Counted from the first letter of the stretch, positions 50,195-59,236 are shown. The stretch is 64,000 bases of DNA from JAVVTQ01 sp036653595 (GCA_036653595.1 JAVVTQ010000006.1:3488-67487), one strand, 5' to 3'. The notes: generated by a model from the letters alone, not told the origin. Program-made: numbers and translations.

Positions 50195-50223
50195 ATAATA
50201 ATGTATTTTTAATAATAATTCAA
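50195..50223 (-). promoter_or_regulatory. Predicted promoter of the dCMP deaminase-coaX run
   Basis: On the minus strand TTGAAT (50218-50223) and TATTAT (50195-50200) are 17 bases apart, about 75 bases before the start codon. Confidence 0.7.
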
Positions 50224-50241
50224 CACATTCCATTCTGGCTA

Positions 50242-50250
50242 TGATATACT
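50242..50250 (+). promoter_or_regulatory. Extended -10 element for cytidine deaminase
   Basis: TGATATACT carries the TGn extension directly before TATACT (50245-50250). No good -35 is seen, which is usual for extended -10 promoters. Confidence 0.5.
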
Positions 50251-50325
50251 GATAGACATAAAATCCGCGTCGCAAAAACCACTATTGTGAGCGGAAATGC
50301 TTAAAAAGCGAGGAGAAAAAACCAT

Positions 50326-50745
50326 ATGATTAGCAAAGAACAACTTATTGAGGCTGCTTGGGAAGCGCGAAAAGAATCCTACAGCCCATATTCGCACTAC
50401 ATGGTTGGCGCGGCAGTTCTCGGGACGGACGGCAAAATCTACAAAGGTACAAACATAGAAAACGCGAGTTTCGGCGCCACGGTGTGCGCGGAGAGAACGG
50501 CTATTTTCGGCATGATTAACGGCGGCTGCCGCAAATTTGCCGCTCTGGCCGTTGTCGGCGGGACAAACGGAGGAAACTATCCGTGCTGCCTTTGCCGTCA
50601 GGTCATGACAGAGTTTTGCGACTCGCTCAATGTTGCGGTATATTCAAGCGGTCCCGACAAGATAATCTATGAGGCGACGCTGAGCGAAATTGTGCCAAGC
50701 CCGTTTATGTCATTTGTGCCAAACGACGATTATTTTGCGAAATAG
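50326..50745 (+). CDS. cdd: Cytidine deaminase
   Basis: Zinc enzyme of 139 residues, homotetrameric type, that deaminates cytidine and deoxycytidine in pyrimidine salvage. The sequence SYSPYSHYMVGAAVL is typical near residue 18. The catalytic motif is CAERTAIFG near residue 54, and the zinc motif PCCLCRQVM near residue 86 has CL where many have GA. It lies seven bases upstream of ksgA. Confidence 0.95.
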   Translation: MISKEQLIEAAWEARKESYSPYSHYMVGAAVLGTDGKIYKGTNIENASFGATVCAERTAIFGMINGGCRKFAALAVVGGTNGGNYPCCLCRQVMTEFCDSLNVAVYSSGPDKIIYEATLSEIVPSPFMSFVPNDDYFAK

Positions 50746-50752
50746 CGGCGCG

Positions 50753-51568
50753 ATGGAGAAATCAAGCAACATCAATGTCCGGGCGAAAAAATCGCTCGGA
50801 CAAAATTTTCTGATAAATCAGGGCGTGTGCGAAAAAATAGCTGCTCTTTGTCCCATGGGCTTCGGTGTGCTGGAGATAGGCCCGGGACTCGGCGCGCTTA
50901 CAACACGCCTTGCTTCGCGTGCAAAAAAGGTGGTTGCCGTCGAGCTTGATGCGGATATCATTCCCCTGCTGAGACAAAAAACAGAAGCGCTGGACAATGT
51001 CTCGATAATTGAGGGCGACATACTGAAGGTGCCACTCGCCGAAATTATCGCCAACGAATTTGACGGCATGAGGGTGGCGGTTTTCGGCAATCTTCCATAT
51101 TATATTACAAGTCCTGTGATAATGCGCGTGCTCGAGGAGAGACTCCCTGTCGAGTTCATGGTTGCGATGGTGCAAAAGGAAGCGGGACAGCGGTTCTGTG
51201 CCGCCGAGGCCAGCCGTGCCGTCGGTGCGGTGACGCTTGCAATTCGCTATTTCTGCGAGCCGGCTGTGCTCTTTGACGTGTCTCCCGGCAGCTTTTCCCC
51301 GGCGCCAAAGGTGACGAGCAGCGTCATCAGACTCGATGTGGTAAAGGAGACGCGCGTTAAACCCAAAAACGAAAAAAACATGTTTTCATGCATAAAAGCC
51401 GCATTCTCGCAGCGCAGAAAAACCGCTGCCAACGCCATCAGCTCCGGGCTAGGAATATCAAAGGAGCTTGTCTCAAAGGCGCTCTGCGAGGTGGGCGCAC
51501 AGGCGGCGTCTCGCCCTGAAAACCTGACGCTGGCGCAATATGCAGAGCTGTCAGACAGGCTGTGCTGA
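50753..51568 (+). CDS. ksgA: 16S rRNA A1518/A1519 dimethyltransferase
   Basis: SAM-dependent RNA methyltransferase of 271 residues that dimethylates two adenosines in 16S rRNA and checks 30S assembly. The sequence KKSLGQNFLIN is near residue 12, the SAM motif LEIGPGLGALT near residue 40, and the catalytic NLPYYITSP near residue 112. The ATG at 50753 has a weak ribosome site, so it likely depends on cdd translation seven bases upstream. Confidence 0.96.
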   Translation: MEKSSNINVRAKKSLGQNFLINQGVCEKIAALCPMGFGVLEIGPGLGALTTRLASRAKKVVAVELDADIIPLLRQKTEALDNVSIIEGDILKVPLAEIIANEFDGMRVAVFGNLPYYITSPVIMRVLEERLPVEFMVAMVQKEAGQRFCAAEASRAVGAVTLAIRYFCEPAVLFDVSPGSFSPAPKVTSSVIRLDVVKETRVKPKNEKNMFSCIKAAFSQRRKTAANAISSGLGISKELVSKALCEVGAQAASRPENLTLAQYAELSDRLC

Positions 51569-51722
51569 AAAATCTTCGGTGTTTTTGCTGCAAAAAGGGA
51601 CATATTGGCTTTATCGGCATATTTAACAAGCCGAGTTGCGACAAAAAAATTCCACAAGTTGGATAAATTTTCGCATTGGGAAATAATGCACAGAGAATTT
51701 AAGCGATTTTTGTATAAATATG

Positions 51723-51751
51723 TTGCAAAAGCTTCGGCATTTATGTAAAAT
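51723..51751 (+). promoter_or_regulatory. Predicted promoter of the PucR/CdaR-ftsEX unit
   Basis: TTGCAA (51723-51728) and TAAAAT (51746-51751) with a 17-base spacer, 86 bases before the regulator start codon. Confidence 0.7.
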
Positions 51752-51837
51752 GAATATATTAAGCAGGGTTTGGACGCTAAAAATTTATTAGTAAAAATGA
51801 CGAAGAAAACATGTTTTCTAAAAAAGGGGAACAAAAA

Positions 51838-52920
51838 ATGTCAAACAGACTTTATCAGGGTATAGTCCAGCAAATGAAGGACGCCATAGGACGGGTAGTG
51901 GGGGTTGTCGACGAAAACGCGACGGTCATCGCCAGCAGCGACTTGTCCTCAATCGGCAGCGTGCGCTCCATAATACTGGAGGCACCCATCAGCGACGGCA
52001 TTTCAAAGGTAGACGGCTTCACCTATTACTATATGGGTCAGAGAAAGCACGGCGACGTCGCGGTTTTTATCGAGGGACTCGACGAGCAGGCATGGAGATA
52101 TGCCGCTATGGTGGCAGTGTCACTGTGCAACATCAAGCAATATTATGATGAAAAATTCGACAAGGTAAATTTTATAAAAAATGTCGTGCTGGAAAATGTG
52201 CTGCCCGGAGATATATATGCAAAGGCGCGCGAGCTTCATTTTGCGGCCGACGCCATGCGCGTCGTTTTGCTTGTCAGAGTTGTGTCGGGAACTGAAATTT
52301 CGGTGCTCGACATCATTTCGGAGCTTTTTCCGGACAAGCAAAAGGATTTTGTGTTCAACATCAGCGAGGTTGACACCGTCATCGTCAAGGAAGTCAAGCC
52401 GAATATTGATTTGCATGCCATAGAGAATCTGGCGAAGTCGATTGTCGACATACTTGAGAGTGAGCACTACATCAAGGCAGTGTCGGGAATTGGCACGACG
52501 GTCATCGGCATAAAGGAGCTTGCCACGTCGTTTAAGGAGGCTCAGGTTGCGCTGGAGGTAGGAAAGGTGTTTGACACGGAGCATTCCGTGATAACATATG
52601 ACAATCTGGGAATAGCCAGGCTCATATACCAGCTTCCCACAACGCTCTGCGACCAATTCCTAAAGGAGGTCTTTAAAAAAGGCTCCATCGAATCGCTTGA
52701 CCAGGAGACGCTGTTCACAATCCAGCGCTTCTTTGAGAATAATCTGAACGTGTCCGAGACTTCGCGCGGTCTGTTTGTTCACAGAAATACTCTCGTGTAC
52801 CGCTTGGAGAAAATCAAAAAGCTGACGGGGCTTGATTTGCGCGAGTTTGACCATGCCATAGTGTTCAAGGTGGCGCTGATGGTGCGCAAATATCTCGACA
52901 GCAATCCGCTAAAGTATTAA
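51838..52920 (+). CDS. PucR/CdaR-type transcriptional regulator
   Basis: DNA-binding regulator of 360 residues. An N-terminal sensor region (about 1-110) resembles the sugar-diacid type (MKDAIGRVVGVVDENATVIAS). A middle GGDEF-like region follows. A C-terminal PucR helix-turn-helix lies at about 300-355 (NLNVSETSRGLFVHRNTLVYR). The ligand is unknown. ATG at 51838 behind AAAAGGGGAAC; an earlier in-frame ATG has no site. It lies directly before ftsE and may control it, or sense a signal from the cell-wall unit downstream. Confidence 0.86.
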   Translation: MSNRLYQGIVQQMKDAIGRVVGVVDENATVIASSDLSSIGSVRSIILEAPISDGISKVDGFTYYYMGQRKHGDVAVFIEGLDEQAWRYAAMVAVSLCNIKQYYDEKFDKVNFIKNVVLENVLPGDIYAKARELHFAADAMRVVLLVRVVSGTEISVLDIISELFPDKQKDFVFNISEVDTVIVKEVKPNIDLHAIENLAKSIVDILESEHYIKAVSGIGTTVIGIKELATSFKEAQVALEVGKVFDTEHSVITYDNLGIARLIYQLPTTLCDQFLKEVFKKGSIESLDQETLFTIQRFFENNLNVSETSRGLFVHRNTLVYRLEKIKKLTGLDLREFDHAIVFKVALMVRKYLDSNPLKY

Positions 52921-53008
52921 TTTGCCAGCAACAGAAGCGGATATTGACGACACAGTCATTGTAGAAAGTGTGTTATCTTTTTTTGCAGGGTTAATTAGGA
53001 GCAAATAT

Positions 53009-53686
53009 ATGATTGAATTTAAAGGTGTGTCAAAGGTTTATCCGAATGGGACCGCGGCGCTCGATGATATTGATTTATTCATCAACAAGGGCGAGTTTGT
53101 TTTTGTTTTGGGGCATTCGGGTGCGGGAAAAAGCACCCTCATCAAGACAATGCTGCGAGAGGAGCTTCCTACAAAGGGCACGGTCATCGTCGGAGATTAT
53201 GATCTTGTAAAAATGAAGAACAAGCAGGTGCCGTTTTTGCGGCGCAATCTCGGAGTTGTGTTTCAGGATTTTCGCCTTATTCCCACGATGACGGCGTATG
53301 AAAACGTCGCCTTTGCAATGAGGGTCACGAATATTCCGCCAAAGGAAATCAGAAAAAGGGTGCCGTACATACTTCATCTGGTGGGGCTGACGCACAAAGC
53401 AAAGGTCTTTCCGACGGAGCTTTCCGGCGGCGAACAGCAGCGCGTTGCACTTGCAAGGGCGCTTGTTCACAATCCCCCGATAATCATCGCGGACGAGCCG
53501 ACGGGCAATATCGATCCGGAGCTGAGCTTTGAGATTATGGAGCTGCTCATGGAGATAAACGAACTGGGAACGACGGTGGTGGTCGTCACGCATGAACAGG
53601 AAATGGTGAAAAGCTTTCATCGCAGGACAATTATGATAGACAAGGGCAAGATTGTCTTTGACACGCAAAAGGCGGTGAAGCAATGA
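53009..53686 (+). CDS. ftsE: Cell-division ABC ATPase FtsE
   Basis: ATPase of 225 residues that, with FtsX, converts ATP use into a shape change that activates cell-wall hydrolases at the division site. Walker A is GHSGAGKST near residue 35, and the Q-loop is VFQDFRLIPTMTAYENVA. The signature is ELSGGEQQRVA, Walker B is IIIADEPTGNIDP, and the switch histidine is in VVVTHEQEM. ATG behind TTAGGAGCAAATAT. It overlaps ftsX by ATGA. Confidence 0.96.
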   Translation: MIEFKGVSKVYPNGTAALDDIDLFINKGEFVFVLGHSGAGKSTLIKTMLREELPTKGTVIVGDYDLVKMKNKQVPFLRRNLGVVFQDFRLIPTMTAYENVAFAMRVTNIPPKEIRKRVPYILHLVGLTHKAKVFPTELSGGEQQRVALARALVHNPPIIIADEPTGNIDPELSFEIMELLMEINELGTTVVVVTHEQEMVKSFHRRTIMIDKGKIVFDTQKAVKQ

Positions 53687-54588
53687 ACTCGGGAAGTTTT
53701 CGCTATTTAGTAAAACAGGGAATAATGAATACCTGGCTAAACCGAATGATGTCGGTGGCCTCTATTGGAATTTTGACCGCCTGCCTCATAATTATCGGCG
53801 GTGCGGCGCTCATATCCTTCAATCTGCGCGGCGTGTTTATCTCAATTGAACAGCAAAGCGAAATGGCCGTGTTTATCCTCGACGACTCGACTCAAGAGCA
53901 AATAAAGCAGCTCGGAGATAAAATAAACGGTGTAGAGCATGTCATCGAGAGCAAATTTGTCTCAAAGAAGCAGGCGCTCGAGGAGGAGAAAAAACGCCTC
54001 GGCGACGACGGAGGCCTTTTTGAAGGTCTTGAAAATGACAACCCATATCCCGCTTCATACAGGGTTAAACTCGACGATCTCTCGCATCTGGAAGCGGTGC
54101 AAAAGCAGGTTGAGGGGTTTGCCGGGGTGGACTCGGTTTCATCGCTCACACAGCTTGCGGACACTATGTCGGCCCTTGAAAAGACCCTTATAATCCTGGG
54201 CGCGATAATAATAGGTATTTTGATAATATCTTCAATCGTCGTCATATCCAATACGATAAAGCTGACGGTTTTTGCGAGACGGCGTGAGATTAATATAATG
54301 AAATATGTCGGTGCGACAAACGCATTTATACGAATGCCATTTGTGGTCGAGGGCATAACCATCGGAGTCGTATCTGCGCTTCTGGCGTTTTTTATACTCT
54401 TTGCGATTTACGGAAGCCTCTCGCAGATGGTCACGCTGTCCTCCATAAAATGGCTCAGCTCAATGTCGGGAAATCTCATTCCGTTTAGCAGGATGTGGTA
54501 CTGGCTGGTGGGTGGATTTTTGCTCAGTGGTCTGACGATTGGCGCTTTCGGAAGCTCAAATGCTATACGCCGTCATCTTAAAGTCTGA
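53683..54588 (+). CDS. ftsX: Cell-division membrane protein FtsX
   Basis: Membrane partner of FtsE, of 301 residues. It has one N-terminal helix (about 22-48), a large outside loop (about 50-165) that contacts hydrolases or their regulators, and three more helices (about 172-195, 220-248, 268-292). The sequence ARRREINIMKYVGATNAFIR between helices 2 and 3 is typical. The start overlaps ftsE by four bases. Its outside partner is most likely the M23 protein encoded 30 bases downstream. Confidence 0.95.
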   Translation: MNSGSFRYLVKQGIMNTWLNRMMSVASIGILTACLIIIGGAALISFNLRGVFISIEQQSEMAVFILDDSTQEQIKQLGDKINGVEHVIESKFVSKKQALEEEKKRLGDDGGLFEGLENDNPYPASYRVKLDDLSHLEAVQKQVEGFAGVDSVSSLTQLADTMSALEKTLIILGAIIIGILIISSIVVISNTIKLTVFARRREINIMKYVGATNAFIRMPFVVEGITIGVVSALLAFFILFAIYGSLSQMVTLSSIKWLSSMSGNLIPFSRMWYWLVGGFLLSGLTIGAFGSSNAIRRHLKV

Positions 54589-54618
54589 TAAATATCTGCC
54601 AAAGGAGGCAAACTAATC

Positions 54619-55767
54619 ATGTGGAAGAAGTTATTGTCAGTGCTTGTACTCGTGGCCATACTTGTTGCCGGAATACCCGGAATTTCGCAAAATGTCGGCG
54701 CGCTGACACTGGAAGAGGCCACGGCGGAAAGAGAGAGGCTGCAGCAGCAGCTCATTGAAATCAACAACAAGCTTGCAAAAATAAAGGATACGGTAAAAAA
54801 AGCCGAGGAAAAGACAGCAACCTTCGCAGACAGAAAGGCGATAGTTGAAAACCAGATAAATCTTCTCAAGGAGTCAATTGACCTAAAGGAGGAGGAGCTT
54901 CAAATTAAACAGGCGCAGCTCGACCAAAAGGTGCGCGACACCGAAGAGACATATGAGCTGTTTAAAAAGCGCCTGCGCGCTATGTACATGAATAAGGACG
55001 CGTCAATTCTGACCGCTGTGCTGGGTGCAAATTCCTTTTCGGACTTCCTTGTTGCAGCGGAGAATCTGCGCAGGGTTTCCGAGCACGACACGGAGCTGAT
55101 AGCGAGACTTAAAAAAGAACAGGAAGAGATAAGGGCTGCTAGAGAACTCGTGCAGCAGGAGCTTGATTCACTGCAAGTTGACCGAGACGAGCTGGAATCC
55201 AAGTACAACGAGCTGGCCGCGCTTTACCGCGAGGCCAACAACGAGCTTTCAAGCGCCGAAGCTCTTGAAAATGTCACACAGGGTGACTATGACGCCATAC
55301 TCGCTGATTTTGACATAGTGAACAAAGAGTGGAATGCGCTGATGGGCACAGGTATGCCTGAATATGTCGGCGGCTACTATGCATGGCCCGTCCCGGGATT
55401 CAACTGGATATCTTCTCCGTATGGGCCGCGGACGCTCTACGGAAAGCCCAATTTTCATTCGGGAATTGATATTGCAGGTGCGGGCATTTTCGGAAAGCCG
55501 GTAATAGCGTCGAACCAAGGCGAGGTTGTGCGCGTGAGGTACGACACCACGGGTTATGGCTATCATGTTATGATTGACCACGGAGGCAACAACTGGACAG
55601 TCTACGGACATCTCAGCAGCATAGCCGTCACTCAGGGTCAATGGGTGTCGCAAGGTCAGACAATCGGTTTTGTCGGAAGCACAGGCAACTCCACAGGACC
55701 TCACCTCCACTTTGAAATTAGGCTCAACGGTGTTAAGGTTGATCCGCTGGGACAGCTTACACGCTAG
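54619..55767 (+). CDS. FtsEX-linked coiled-coil M23 endopeptidase
   Basis: Secreted cell-wall hydrolase of 382 residues. A signal peptide (about 1-28, cleavage near VGA-LT) precedes a long coiled coil (about 29-245) and a LytM/M23 domain (about 260-380). The zinc residues are intact: HSGIDIAG, the H in TVYGHLSS, and HLH in GPHLHFEI. So this is an active enzyme like CwlO or PcsB-type proteins in layout, not a catalytically dead EnvC-type activator. ATG behind AAAGGAGGC. Coupled by position to ftsX, whose outside loop probably binds the coiled coil. Confidence 0.93.
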   Translation: MWKKLLSVLVLVAILVAGIPGISQNVGALTLEEATAERERLQQQLIEINNKLAKIKDTVKKAEEKTATFADRKAIVENQINLLKESIDLKEEELQIKQAQLDQKVRDTEETYELFKKRLRAMYMNKDASILTAVLGANSFSDFLVAAENLRRVSEHDTELIARLKKEQEEIRAARELVQQELDSLQVDRDELESKYNELAALYREANNELSSAEALENVTQGDYDAILADFDIVNKEWNALMGTGMPEYVGGYYAWPVPGFNWISSPYGPRTLYGKPNFHSGIDIAGAGIFGKPVIASNQGEVVRVRYDTTGYGYHVMIDHGGNNWTVYGHLSSIAVTQGQWVSQGQTIGFVGSTGNSTGPHLHFEIRLNGVKVDPLGQLTR

Positions 55768-55794
55768 AGTAGTCGGTTTAATTAGGAGTATAAA

Positions 55795-56991
55795 ATGAAC
55801 AGAAAAATATCAGTCGGTGTGACAGTCTCCTTCGCGCTCATAGCCGTTGCAATAACGTTTACGGCGACTATGATATTTGCAATGAAACTGTTTGACAAAA
55901 AGGTCGCGAGTGTGCAGGAGCGCGTCGCGATGTACGACAAGCTCTCCGAAATAGACAGCACTGTCCGCGACCACTACTACGGCCAAATAGACGATACAGA
56001 GCTGTTTCGCAGCATGGCGCGCGGATATATGTCGGGAATTGGAGACAGCGATTCCACGTACCTCACCTCAGACGAGGTTGCGATGCGCCAACAGGCCATG
56101 AAGGGAACCAAAATCTCTGTCGGTATCGAGGTCGAAAAGGACACAAACGGCTATATGGTTATAAGTAAGGTATATGCCGATACGGCCGCCAGCAAGGTGG
56201 GCCTCAAAGCAAAGGATGTCATTGTCAAAATCAACGGCAAGGATGTGCTTTCGATAGGCTATGACAAAGCGGTGTCGGAGCTGGACGGCATAGACGGCTC
56301 CAAACTCAATATCAGCTACAGCCGCAACGGCACGGAGAGCATCGCCGAGATGACGCGCTCTGTTATAGATACAGCCTCTATTGAGTCGTATCAGATGAAT
56401 GACATTTTTTACATTCGCATAAAGGGCTTCAACGACAAGACGACGGATCAATTTATGTCGGCTATGAATACGGTTTCGGGAAATGACCAGATTAAAGGGT
56501 TGGTGTTTGATGTGCGCGGAATTGACGGCGGCTATGACCTTTCTGTCGCTGCAAACCTTCTCGATGCACTTCTTCCTACAGGCACGCTGCTGACAGGCAC
56601 ATATTCCGGCGGCGACGTGAAAGTTCTGTTCACGAGCGACGACAAGTGTGTCTCTCTGCCCATGGTTGTGCTGGTGGACGGCGACACGCAGGGCTTTGCC
56701 GAGGCCTTTGCGGCAGTCCTCGGGGACAGCGAAAATTGCCGAATCGTCGGAAAGCTCACAAAGGGCAAGGGCACTCTCCAACAGCTGATACAGCTCACGG
56801 ATGGCTCGGGAATCGACATCACGGTGGCGGTGCTCAATACTCCGATAAGCGGTGTCTTCAACGATGTCGGGGTAAAGCCGGACTTCGAAGTTGAGGCGGC
56901 GGAGGGCTTTGTCCGCGGGGGAGAGCCGAACGAGCTAAACGATGCACAATATAAAAAAGCAGTCGATGTTTTGCGTTCTATCCAGAAATAA
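55795..56991 (+). CDS. S41 (CtpB-like) protease homologue lacking the catalytic serine
   Basis: Membrane-anchored protein of 398 residues. A helix lies at about 7-30, a PDZ domain at about 100-180 and an S41 core at about 185-365. In active CtpB-type enzymes the triad is Ser309-Lys334-Gln338. Here the matching lysine (K325) and glutamine (Q329) are kept in GKGTLQQ. The serine position, 25 residues before the lysine and three before the conserved Glu, is glycine G300 (codon 56692-56694) in DGDTQGFAEA. The normal SASASE pattern is therefore lost. It is predicted to be a pseudoprotease with a binding or regulatory role beside FtsEX and the M23 enzyme. Confidence 0.88.
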   Translation: MNRKISVGVTVSFALIAVAITFTATMIFAMKLFDKKVASVQERVAMYDKLSEIDSTVRDHYYGQIDDTELFRSMARGYMSGIGDSDSTYLTSDEVAMRQQAMKGTKISVGIEVEKDTNGYMVISKVYADTAASKVGLKAKDVIVKINGKDVLSIGYDKAVSELDGIDGSKLNISYSRNGTESIAEMTRSVIDTASIESYQMNDIFYIRIKGFNDKTTDQFMSAMNTVSGNDQIKGLVFDVRGIDGGYDLSVAANLLDALLPTGTLLTGTYSGGDVKVLFTSDDKCVSLPMVVLVDGDTQGFAEAFAAVLGDSENCRIVGKLTKGKGTLQQLIQLTDGSGIDITVAVLNTPISGVFNDVGVKPDFEVEAAEGFVRGGEPNELNDAQYKKAVDVLRSIQK

Positions 56992-57014
56992 CACCATAAT
57001 TCGTCAAATACTGT

Positions 57015-57050
57015 CAAGGCGGAAGAATTTTGCGGAGTTCTTCGGCCTTG
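57015..57050 (+). terminator. Hairpin after the FtsEX unit
   Basis: CAAGGC and GAAGAA pair with TTCTTC and GCCTTG in a long stem with small mismatches, followed by ATAATTATTG, an imperfect T tract. It lies just before the greA promoter. Confidence 0.55.
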
Positions 57051-57079
57051 ATAATTATTGCTTTGATTTTTGCATATAC

Positions 57080-57108
57080 TTGACAGTAAAGAGCGTTTAA
57101 ACTATAAT
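57080..57108 (+). promoter_or_regulatory. Consensus sigma-A promoter of greA
   Basis: TTGACA (57080-57085) and TATAAT (57103-57108) with a 17-base spacer: a full-consensus promoter, in keeping with strong constitutive expression of greA and lysS. Confidence 0.95.
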
Positions 57109-57149
57109 AAATATCTGTTAAAAAGTGCACGAAAAGAAAGGCAATTATT

Positions 57150-57629
57150 ATGGGAAAAGAAGCATTGATGAGCAAGTCCAAGCTCAAGGAATATGAGCAG
57201 GAATTAGAATATCTAAAAACAGTCAGGCGCAAGGAAGTAGCCGAGGTCATTAAAGAGGCGCGTTCACACGGCGACCTGTCAGAGAACAGCGAGTACGATG
57301 AGGCCAAGAACACGCAGGCGATGGTCGAGAGCAGAATCGCGGAAATCGAGAAAATGCTCCAAAATGCAAAGGTTATCGATGAGAGCGAGCTGACGACGGA
57401 CAAGGTCGGAGTCGGCTGCACGGTAAAGGTCAAATTCAACGGTGACATAGAGAACTATTCTCTTGTAAGCTCCGGTGAAACCGATGCGTTGCGCGGCAAA
57501 ATCAGCGATGAATCACCCGTCGGAAGCGCGCTTATCGGACACAGAGTCGGTGATACCTGCAACGTCATGGCTCCTTCGGGAGTTATAAGAATGGAAATTT
57601 TGGAGATCGGCAAGCAGAATTTAAGTTGA
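57150..57629 (+). CDS. greA: Transcription elongation factor GreA
   Basis: Factor of 159 residues that rescues backtracked RNA polymerase by stimulating transcript cleavage. The N-terminal coiled coil (about 10-75) carries the acidic tip ARSHGDLSENSEYDEAK, and the C-terminal FKBP-like domain ends with GVIRMEILEI. The ATG follows AAAGGCAATTATT. It is 101 bases upstream of lysS, a common Firmicutes pair. Confidence 0.96.
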   Translation: MGKEALMSKSKLKEYEQELEYLKTVRRKEVAEVIKEARSHGDLSENSEYDEAKNTQAMVESRIAEIEKMLQNAKVIDESELTTDKVGVGCTVKVKFNGDIENYSLVSSGETDALRGKISDESPVGSALIGHRVGDTCNVMAPSGVIRMEILEIGKQNLS

Positions 57630-57730
57630 TTGCCGCTCGGTTTTGTATCGCTTGATTCTTCGTGCGGCCCAAAGCGAAAGCGGCTTTTGAGCTCACGAGG
57701 AATTATTTTTGTATAAGGAAGTGTAAAATA

Positions 57731-59236
57731 ATGGAAAATGATGTCAATTCACCGGTTGTAGAAATTAATGAGAGCGAGCTTATTGCAATCAGAAAAGATA
57801 AGCTGGCAAAGCTAAAAGAGCGCGGAGCCGATCCATATAAAAAAACGAGGTATCCCGTCGATGCACACTCGGGCCAAATTGCGGCTTCGTTTTGCGACGA
57901 GGCGGAAGAAAAAAGTGTTGTTTGTGTTGCAGGAAGAATAACAAGCTGGCGTGATATGGGCAAGGCAAACTTTATCGATTTGACTGACGCAGAGGGCAAA
58001 ATTCAAGTATATGTGCGCCGCGACGATGTCGGAGAGGACGTCTATGCGGACTTCAAAACATGGGATATCGGGGATATTGTCGGCATAAAGGGCTTTGTGT
58101 TTCGCACAAAGCGCGGAGAAATTTCCATTCATGCACAGGAAATAGAGCTTCTGTCAAAGTCGCTCATACCGTTGCCCGAAAAATTTCATGGGCTAAAAGA
58201 CGTAGACCTGCGCTATCGCCGCCGGTATATTGACCTCATTGTTAACCCCGAGGTCAAGGAGACTTTCCTGAAGAGGTCCGCGATAATCAAAGCCATCCGC
58301 GCATTCCTGGACTCGCTGGGATATCTCGAGGTGGAGACACCCGTTCTGCACACCATTGCTGGCGGGGCAGCCGCAAAGCCCTTTAAAACGCATCACAACA
58401 CGCTGGATATGGACATGTATCTGCGAATTGCTTTGGAGCTGCACCTAAAACGGCTTATTGTGGGCGGCTTTGACAAGGTTTATGAGATTGGGCGCGTTTT
58501 TCGCAACGAGGGTATGTCGACAAGACACAACCCAGAGTTTACGATGCTTGAGATATACGCGGCCTACAGCGATGTCGAGGATATAATGAACCTCACGGAG
58601 AACCTTGTCCGCAGCGTTGCCGTTGCGGTGCTGGGTTCGCAGGCAAAAACGACGCTCGACGGCGTGGAATATGATTTGGCAAAGCCTTTTGCACGCATTT
58701 CGATGAAAGAAGCAGTTTTGCGGGAATGCGATGTTGACTTTGACAAAATAGATTCGCTGGAGCAGGCGAGAGCTGCGGCAAAAGACCACGGTGTGGTGTT
58801 TGAGCAAAGGCATCTCAAGGGCGATATCCTGAACCTGTTTTTTGAAAAATTCTGTGAGGATAAGCTCATTCAGCCAACATTTTTAACGGGACATCCCGTT
58901 GACATATCCCCGCTGGCAAAGCGCGACCCGGCAAACCCCGAGTACACACAGCGCTTTGAGCTGTTTATCGGCGGCCGCGAGTATGGCAACGCCTTTTCTG
59001 AGCTAAATGACCCGATTGATCAACGCGAGCGCTTTGTCCGGCAAGCACAGCTAAAAGCACTCGGCGATGAAGAGGCATGCGATATCGATGAGGACTTTCT
59101 CACGGCGCTCGAATATGGTATGCCGCCTACAGGCGGACTTGGAATCGGTGTCGACAGGCTTGTTATGCTCTTGACGGGCAGCGAATCAATCCGAGATGTG
59201 CTGCTGTTCCCGACGATGAAGCCGATAAAGGAATAA
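57731..59236 (+). CDS. lysS: Lysyl-tRNA synthetase, class II
   Basis: Aminoacyl-tRNA synthetase of 501 residues. The OB-fold anticodon-binding domain covers about 60-150. The catalytic core carries motif 1 (FLDSLGYLEVETPVL), motif 2 (FRNEGMSTRHNPEFTMLE) and motif 3 (GMPPTGGLGIGVDRLVML). The ATG at 57731 behind AAGGAAGTG gives the usual length. No T-box leader is seen in the 101-base gap. It is followed by ruvX with four bases between them. Confidence 0.96.
   Translation: MENDVNSPVVEINESELIAIRKDKLAKLKERGADPYKKTRYPVDAHSGQIAASFCDEAEEKSVVCVAGRITSWRDMGKANFIDLTDAEGKIQVYVRRDDVGEDVYADFKTWDIGDIVGIKGFVFRTKRGEISIHAQEIELLSKSLIPLPEKFHGLKDVDLRYRRRYIDLIVNPEVKETFLKRSAIIKAIRAFLDSLGYLEVETPVLHTIAGGAAAKPFKTHHNTLDMDMYLRIALELHLKRLIVGGFDKVYEIGRVFRNEGMSTRHNPEFTMLEIYAAYSDVEDIMNLTENLVRSVAVAVLGSQAKTTLDGVEYDLAKPFARISMKEAVLRECDVDFDKIDSLEQARAAAKDHGVVFEQRHLKGDILNLFFEKFCEDKLIQPTFLTGHPVDISPLAKRDPANPEYTQRFELFIGGREYGNAFSELNDPIDQRERFVRQAQLKALGDEEACDIDEDFLTALEYGMPPTGGLGIGVDRLVMLLTGSESIRDVLLFPTMKPIKE

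Noticed and set aside
57630..57730. T-box leader before lysS
   Set aside because: The gap is too short and lacks the conserved T-box core and a terminator/antiterminator pair.
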